DNA from: RPQJ01 sp963762315
Lineage (GTDB): Bacteria > Pseudomonadota > Gammaproteobacteria > Steroidobacterales > Steroidobacteraceae
NCBI GenBank assembly: GCA_963762315.1
Contig: CAVXKO010000005.1
Coordinates: 62,001 to 126,000, forward strand
DNA length: 64,000 bases
Direction of reading: 5' to 3'
Shown here: positions 61,376 through 64,000 of the stretch, piece after piece
Layout of the letters: each line of letters opens with the position of its first letter
Numbering within the stretch: the stretch's first letter is position 1
Made by a program: the position numbers and the translations under genes
Notes under the pieces: model-generated
The model's input: only the letters and a program-made list of their open reading frames with translations
Database searches by the model: none
What the model was told of the DNA's origin: nothing

Positions 61376-62719
61376 ATGTTCAAGATCCGGTTGATGCGTC
61401 TCGCCGCTCTTGCCCTGCTTTCGCCGATGCCCCTGGCCGCTGCGGCCGCAGCCGACTACTCCCGGCTCGGCAAGGACCTCACCCCGATCGGCGCCGAGCG
61501 CGCGGGCAATGCCGATGGCACGATCCCGGCCTGGGACGGCGGACTGACGAAGCCGCCCGCGGGCTGGACGCCGCAGCAGGGTTACATCGATCCGTTCCCG
61601 AGCGACAAGGTGCTGTTCACGATCACGGGCGCAAACGTGGCGCAGTACGCATCGAAGCTGACGGCCGGGCAGGTCGCGCTGCTGAGGACATTCCCCGAGT
61701 ACAGGATCAACGTCCACCAGACGCGGCGCACGGCGGCACTGCCGAAGGAGGTGACCGATCGCGTGGCCGCGCAGGCCGGCAAGGTGACCTTGCAGGGTTT
61801 CGGCCTGCAGAACCTCGGCGGCTCGACCACGCCCTTCCCCATTCCGGAGAACGGCCTCGAGGCGATCTGGAACCACCTCGTGCGCTATCTCGGCGGCGGC
61901 GTCGAGCGCGCGGGCCATTCCTTCCCGGTGCGCGCGAGCGGCGACTATTACAAGATCGGCTTCCGCTCGAAGCGCATCTACGCGCAGAACGTCGAGGGCG
62001 CGGAGCCGAACCGCCTGTTCTACGCGATGGGGTATTTCACCGAGCCGGCGACGCTGCGCGGCACGATCTTCCTGGTGCACGAGCCGGTCGACCAGGTCGC
62101 CGAGCAGCGCTCGGCCTGGATCTACAACTCCGGCGCGCGCCGCGTGCGTCGTGCGCCCGACCTCGCCTACGACGGCGTCAACGACGGCTCGGAAGGCATG
62201 GTGGTGACGGACCAGGTCGACGGCTACAACGGCGCGCCCGACCGCTTCGACTGGAAGCTGCTCGGCAAGCGCGAAGTGTACGTCCCGTACAACACGTACA
62301 AGCTCTCGGACAAGTCGCTCAAGTACAAGGACATCATCGGCAAGCACACGATCAACGCGGACCTCGTGCGTTACGAGCTGCATCGCGTGTGGGTGGTCGA
62401 GGCGACGCTCAAGCCGGGGCAGCGTCACATCTACTCGAAGCGCACTTTCTACCTCGACGAGGACAGCTGGAGCGTGCTCGCGGAAGACGCGTACGACACG
62501 CGCGGCGGTCTGTGGCGCGTCTCGCTGCACGGCCTGCTGCAATGCTACGACGCGCTGGTGCCGTGGTACCGCTTCGGCATCTACCACGACCTCAATAGCG
62601 GCGCGTACCTGACGGGCGGCTACGACAACGAGATCAAGGAACCGATCCAGTTCGGCGTGAAGGCCAAGGTCGGCGACTTCAGCACGGACGCGCTGCGGCG
62701 CATCGGCGGCACGCTTTAG
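61376..62719 (+). CDS. DUF1329 domain-containing secreted protein
   Basis: A 447-residue protein with a signal peptide (MRLAALALLSPMPLAAAAAA). The mature part starts DYSRLGKDLTPIGAERAGN and AWDGGLTKPPAGW, the DUF1329 hallmark, and has WIYNSGARRVRRAPDLAYD, typical of the LolB/lipoprotein-sorting-like fold that this family is thought to share. DUF1329 proteins often accompany RND exporters and steroid or hydrocarbon metabolism genes; neither is beside it here. ACGGAG precedes the ATG at 61376. Confidence 0.88.
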   Translation: MFKIRLMRLAALALLSPMPLAAAAAADYSRLGKDLTPIGAERAGNADGTIPAWDGGLTKPPAGWTPQQGYIDPFPSDKVLFTITGANVAQYASKLTAGQVALLRTFPEYRINVHQTRRTAALPKEVTDRVAAQAGKVTLQGFGLQNLGGSTTPFPIPENGLEAIWNHLVRYLGGGVERAGHSFPVRASGDYYKIGFRSKRIYAQNVEGAEPNRLFYAMGYFTEPATLRGTIFLVHEPVDQVAEQRSAWIYNSGARRVRRAPDLAYDGVNDGSEGMVVTDQVDGYNGAPDRFDWKLLGKREVYVPYNTYKLSDKSLKYKDIIGKHTINADLVRYELHRVWVVEATLKPGQRHIYSKRTFYLDEDSWSVLAEDAYDTRGGLWRVSLHGLLQCYDALVPWYRFGIYHDLNSGAYLTGGYDNEIKEPIQFGVKAKVGDFSTDALRRIGGTL

Positions 62720-62803
62720 CGACCGCAGTTTGCTGTCGCGTTCGGACTGCGCGTGCGCTGGCGCGCGAGCTGGCGCGTTAGCGCAGGAGAGCGGCCCTGC
62801 CGC

Positions 62804-62900
62804 GTTCGGGGTCTCTTCGTGGGGACGCCGCAAGTACGTCCATGTAGGCTCCGCACGCGCCGTCCATGGCGCGTGACGGCCCCACGAAGAGACCCCGAAC
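62804..62900. repeat. Hairpin A: 21-bp arms around a 55-bp core
   Basis: Perfect arms GTTCGGGGTCTCTTCGT(GGGG) at 62804-62824 and its complement at 62880-62900 flank a 55-base core (62825-62879). The core holds two small hairpins with the same loop: TAC-GTCCAT-GTA (62835-62846) and ACGCGCC-GTCCAT-GGCGCGT (62855-62874). The identical core appears inverted in hairpin B. It lies in the 552-base gap after the DUF1329 gene; outside the two hairpins that gap shows only GC-rich sequence with no gene. Confidence 0.92.
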
Positions 62901-63065
62901 ACGTCAACGCCGCTCGGAGGCGCCGTCCGGCGCCGGAGTGCGCGACTCACCGTCGCGCGGTCGAGAACGCGCTGCGTTAGCGGCGCACGAGCGTGCGGGT
63001 GCACGCGTTGCCTAGCCGCGCCTGCGGCGCACCGTGCGGCGCGCGGCAATGCGCGTCCGGCGGAT

Positions 63066-63168
63066 TCGAGTTCCTGTCTCGTGGCAGGGCCGTCACGCGC
63101 CATGGACGGCGCGTGCGGAGCCTACATGGACGTACTTGCGGCGTCCCTGCAACGAGACAGGAACTCGA
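63066..63168. repeat. Hairpin B: unrelated 24-bp arms around the same 55-bp core, inverted
   Basis: Arms 63066-63089 and 63145-63168 pair at 23 of 24 positions and share no sequence with the arms of hairpin A. The core between them (63090-63144) is the exact reverse complement, 55 of 55 bases, of the core at 62825-62879, including both GTCCAT-looped minor hairpins. Confidence 0.92.
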
Positions 63169-63271
63169 GGCCGCCAATGGGACGCGTGGCTCCGCGTGCC
63201 GCCCACGCGCCCGCACCAACGGCGCAGCCAACGCGAAGCCAACTGACGCAACCGGCGCCGCGCAACGCGGC

Positions 63272-63550
63272 TCAATCGAGCCCGAGCGAAAACGCGGCTT
63301 CGATGTCCTTGCGCGAGTAGACCTTGAACGCGATCAGCGTCTCCGAGCTAGTGATGCCCGCGAGCTTGCGCATTCTCTCGCTGATCACCCGCGCGAGGTC
63401 CTCGTTCTCCTTCACCCGCACGAGGGCGACGAGGTCGTACTGGCCCGCCACGGAGAACACCTCCGTCACGCCTTCGAGGTCCGCCATCTTCTGGGCGAGT
63501 TCCGGCACCTTGTCCGTCTCCGCCTTGATCAGCACCACGGCCGTCACCAT
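63272..63550 (-). CDS. Lrp/AsnC ligand-binding domain protein (stand-alone)
   Basis: A 92-residue protein consisting only of the RAM/AsnC ligand-binding domain: VTAVVLIKAETDKVPELAQ, GVTEVFSVAGQYDLVALVRV and ITSSETLIAFKVYSRKD. No DNA-binding domain is present. Such proteins bind amino acids as oligomers and may modulate full-length Lrp partners. ATG 63550. Transcribed with the isomerase gene upstream (26-base gap). Confidence 0.9.
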   Translation of the reverse strand: MVTAVVLIKAETDKVPELAQKMADLEGVTEVFSVAGQYDLVALVRVKENEDLARVISERMRKLAGITSSETLIAFKVYSRKDIEAAFSLGLD

Positions 63551-63576
63551 GAGCGTAGTCCTCGTTGCGTCAGGGG

Positions 63577-64000
63577 CTATTCCGCGTCGGGCTGTGCATC
63601 CGGCCGCGCGGCGGAGAACGCGGGCAGGGACTCGAGGTGGGCGCAGATGGCCACCAGTCTCGGGTACGAAGTCAGGTCGACCTTGAAGCGACGTGCGTTG
63701 TACATCTGCGGCACGAGGCACACGTCCGCGAGCGTGACCGACGATCCGTAGCAGTGCCGGCCGTCTTTCGACACCTGGCTGACGCGCTGCTCGAGCGCGC
63801 CGAACCCGCGCTGGATCCAGTGCGCGACCCAGCGATTGATGCCCGCGTCGTCCGCGCCGAACTGCGCGCGCACGTACGCCGTCACGGACAGATTGTTGAG
63901 CGGATGGATGTCGCAGGCCACCGCCAGGGCCATGCTGCGGATCGCGGCGCGATCGAGCGCGCCTCCGGGCAGCAGCGGCGGCTCGGGGTGCGTCTCCTCG
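63577..64000 (-). CDS. maiA: Maleylacetoacetate isomerase (GST zeta), N-terminus beyond window
   Basis: The C-terminal two-thirds of a zeta-class glutathione transferase. The visible part opens with EETHPEPPLLPGGALDRA, the substrate-domain boundary typical of MaiA, then ACDIHPLNNLSV, a zeta-class hallmark, and VTLADVCLVPQMYNARRFKV near the end. It isomerises maleylacetoacetate to fumarylacetoacetate in tyrosine/homogentisate breakdown. The start lies off the right edge of the window. Downstream of it, 26 bases away, is the Lrp-type protein. Confidence 0.9.
   Translation of the reverse strand, partial: EETHPEPPLLPGGALDRAAIRSMALAVACDIHPLNNLSVTAYVRAQFGADDAGINRWVAHWIQRGFGALEQRVSQVSKDGRHCYGSSVTLADVCLVPQMYNARRFKVDLTSYPRLVAICAHLESLPAFSAARPDAQPDAE

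Noticed and set aside
62716..63275. Several short frames across the twin hairpins
   Set aside because: They are translations of the repeated core and arms on both strands and have no start context.

Overview
The window is one 64-kb stretch of a GC-rich (about two-thirds G+C), densely coding gammaproteobacterial chromosome. The lineage is inferred from gene content: a sigma-32 with the RpoH box, ArgR, TamA/TamB, NudC, a DUF6279 lipoprotein, and an acylornithine-type carbamoyltransferase in place of ordinary ArgF. It fits the Xanthomonadales/Nevskiales/Steroidobacter side of the class, but no rRNA is present to confirm this. No prophage, CRISPR array, complete tRNA or insertion-sequence transposase is visible.

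Layout. 1-5 kb: end of rpoH, a histone-deacetylase-like amidohydrolase, a LysM protein, a lipoprotein, glutaryl-CoA dehydrogenase and an unknown protein. 5.0-5.25 kb: no gene, but a sigma-54 promoter followed by a structured, A-rich stretch and a strong terminator, read here as a small RNA. 5.3-10.5 kb: a K+ channel translationally coupled to a very large two-part membrane protein. 11-17 kb: glycerophosphodiester phosphodiesterase, a glycerol-kinase-like enzyme, a 289-bp nested palindromic element, and a minus-strand operon (response regulator fused to a periplasmic domain, a frameshifted saccharopine-dehydrogenase-like gene, YheT hydrolase). 17-24.5 kb: an EF-G paralogue, two sulfotransferases divergent from an asparagine synthase, a DUF6279 lipoprotein and a frameshifted SRAP/YedK gene. 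24.5-27.7 kb: an ABC-2 exporter and an FlhC-like regulator divergent from an unknown gene across twin palindromic operators. 27.8-36.6 kb: nudC, a TSUP permease, DUF4126, a TANGO2/NRDE protein, tamA and tamB.

36.6-49 kb: an MFS permease divergent from a TonB receptor, then a catabolic-looking cluster (FGGY kinase, inositol-monophosphatase family, sphingosine-1-phosphate-lyase-like enzyme, SDR, secernin-like hydrolase) facing a class-III-aminotransferase-fold enzyme coupled to an APH-type kinase. The lyase, kinase and aminotransferase-fold enzyme suggest handling of phosphorylated amino alcohols; this is inference. 49-53 kb: MarR regulator, membrane protein, secreted proteins and decayed sequence (HNH-nuclease remnant, tRNA T-arm relic).

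53-61.3 kb: an arginine operon argR-argG-(P-loop protein)-argC-argD-acylornithine carbamoyltransferase-argB-argH behind an ARG-box-like palindrome. It carbamoylates an acylated ornithine rather than ornithine. argD carries a +1 frameshift. 61.4-64 kb: a DUF1329 protein, two hairpins that share an identical 55-bp core but have unrelated arms, an Lrp-type ligand-binding protein, and the end of maleylacetoacetate isomerase.

Two themes run across the window. First, several kinds of hairpin element occur between genes: four copies of a GGGGACATTCTC-type palindrome, the nested 289-bp element, and the shared-core hairpins. Second, four single-base insertions break three genes, which may be assembly errors rather than biology.
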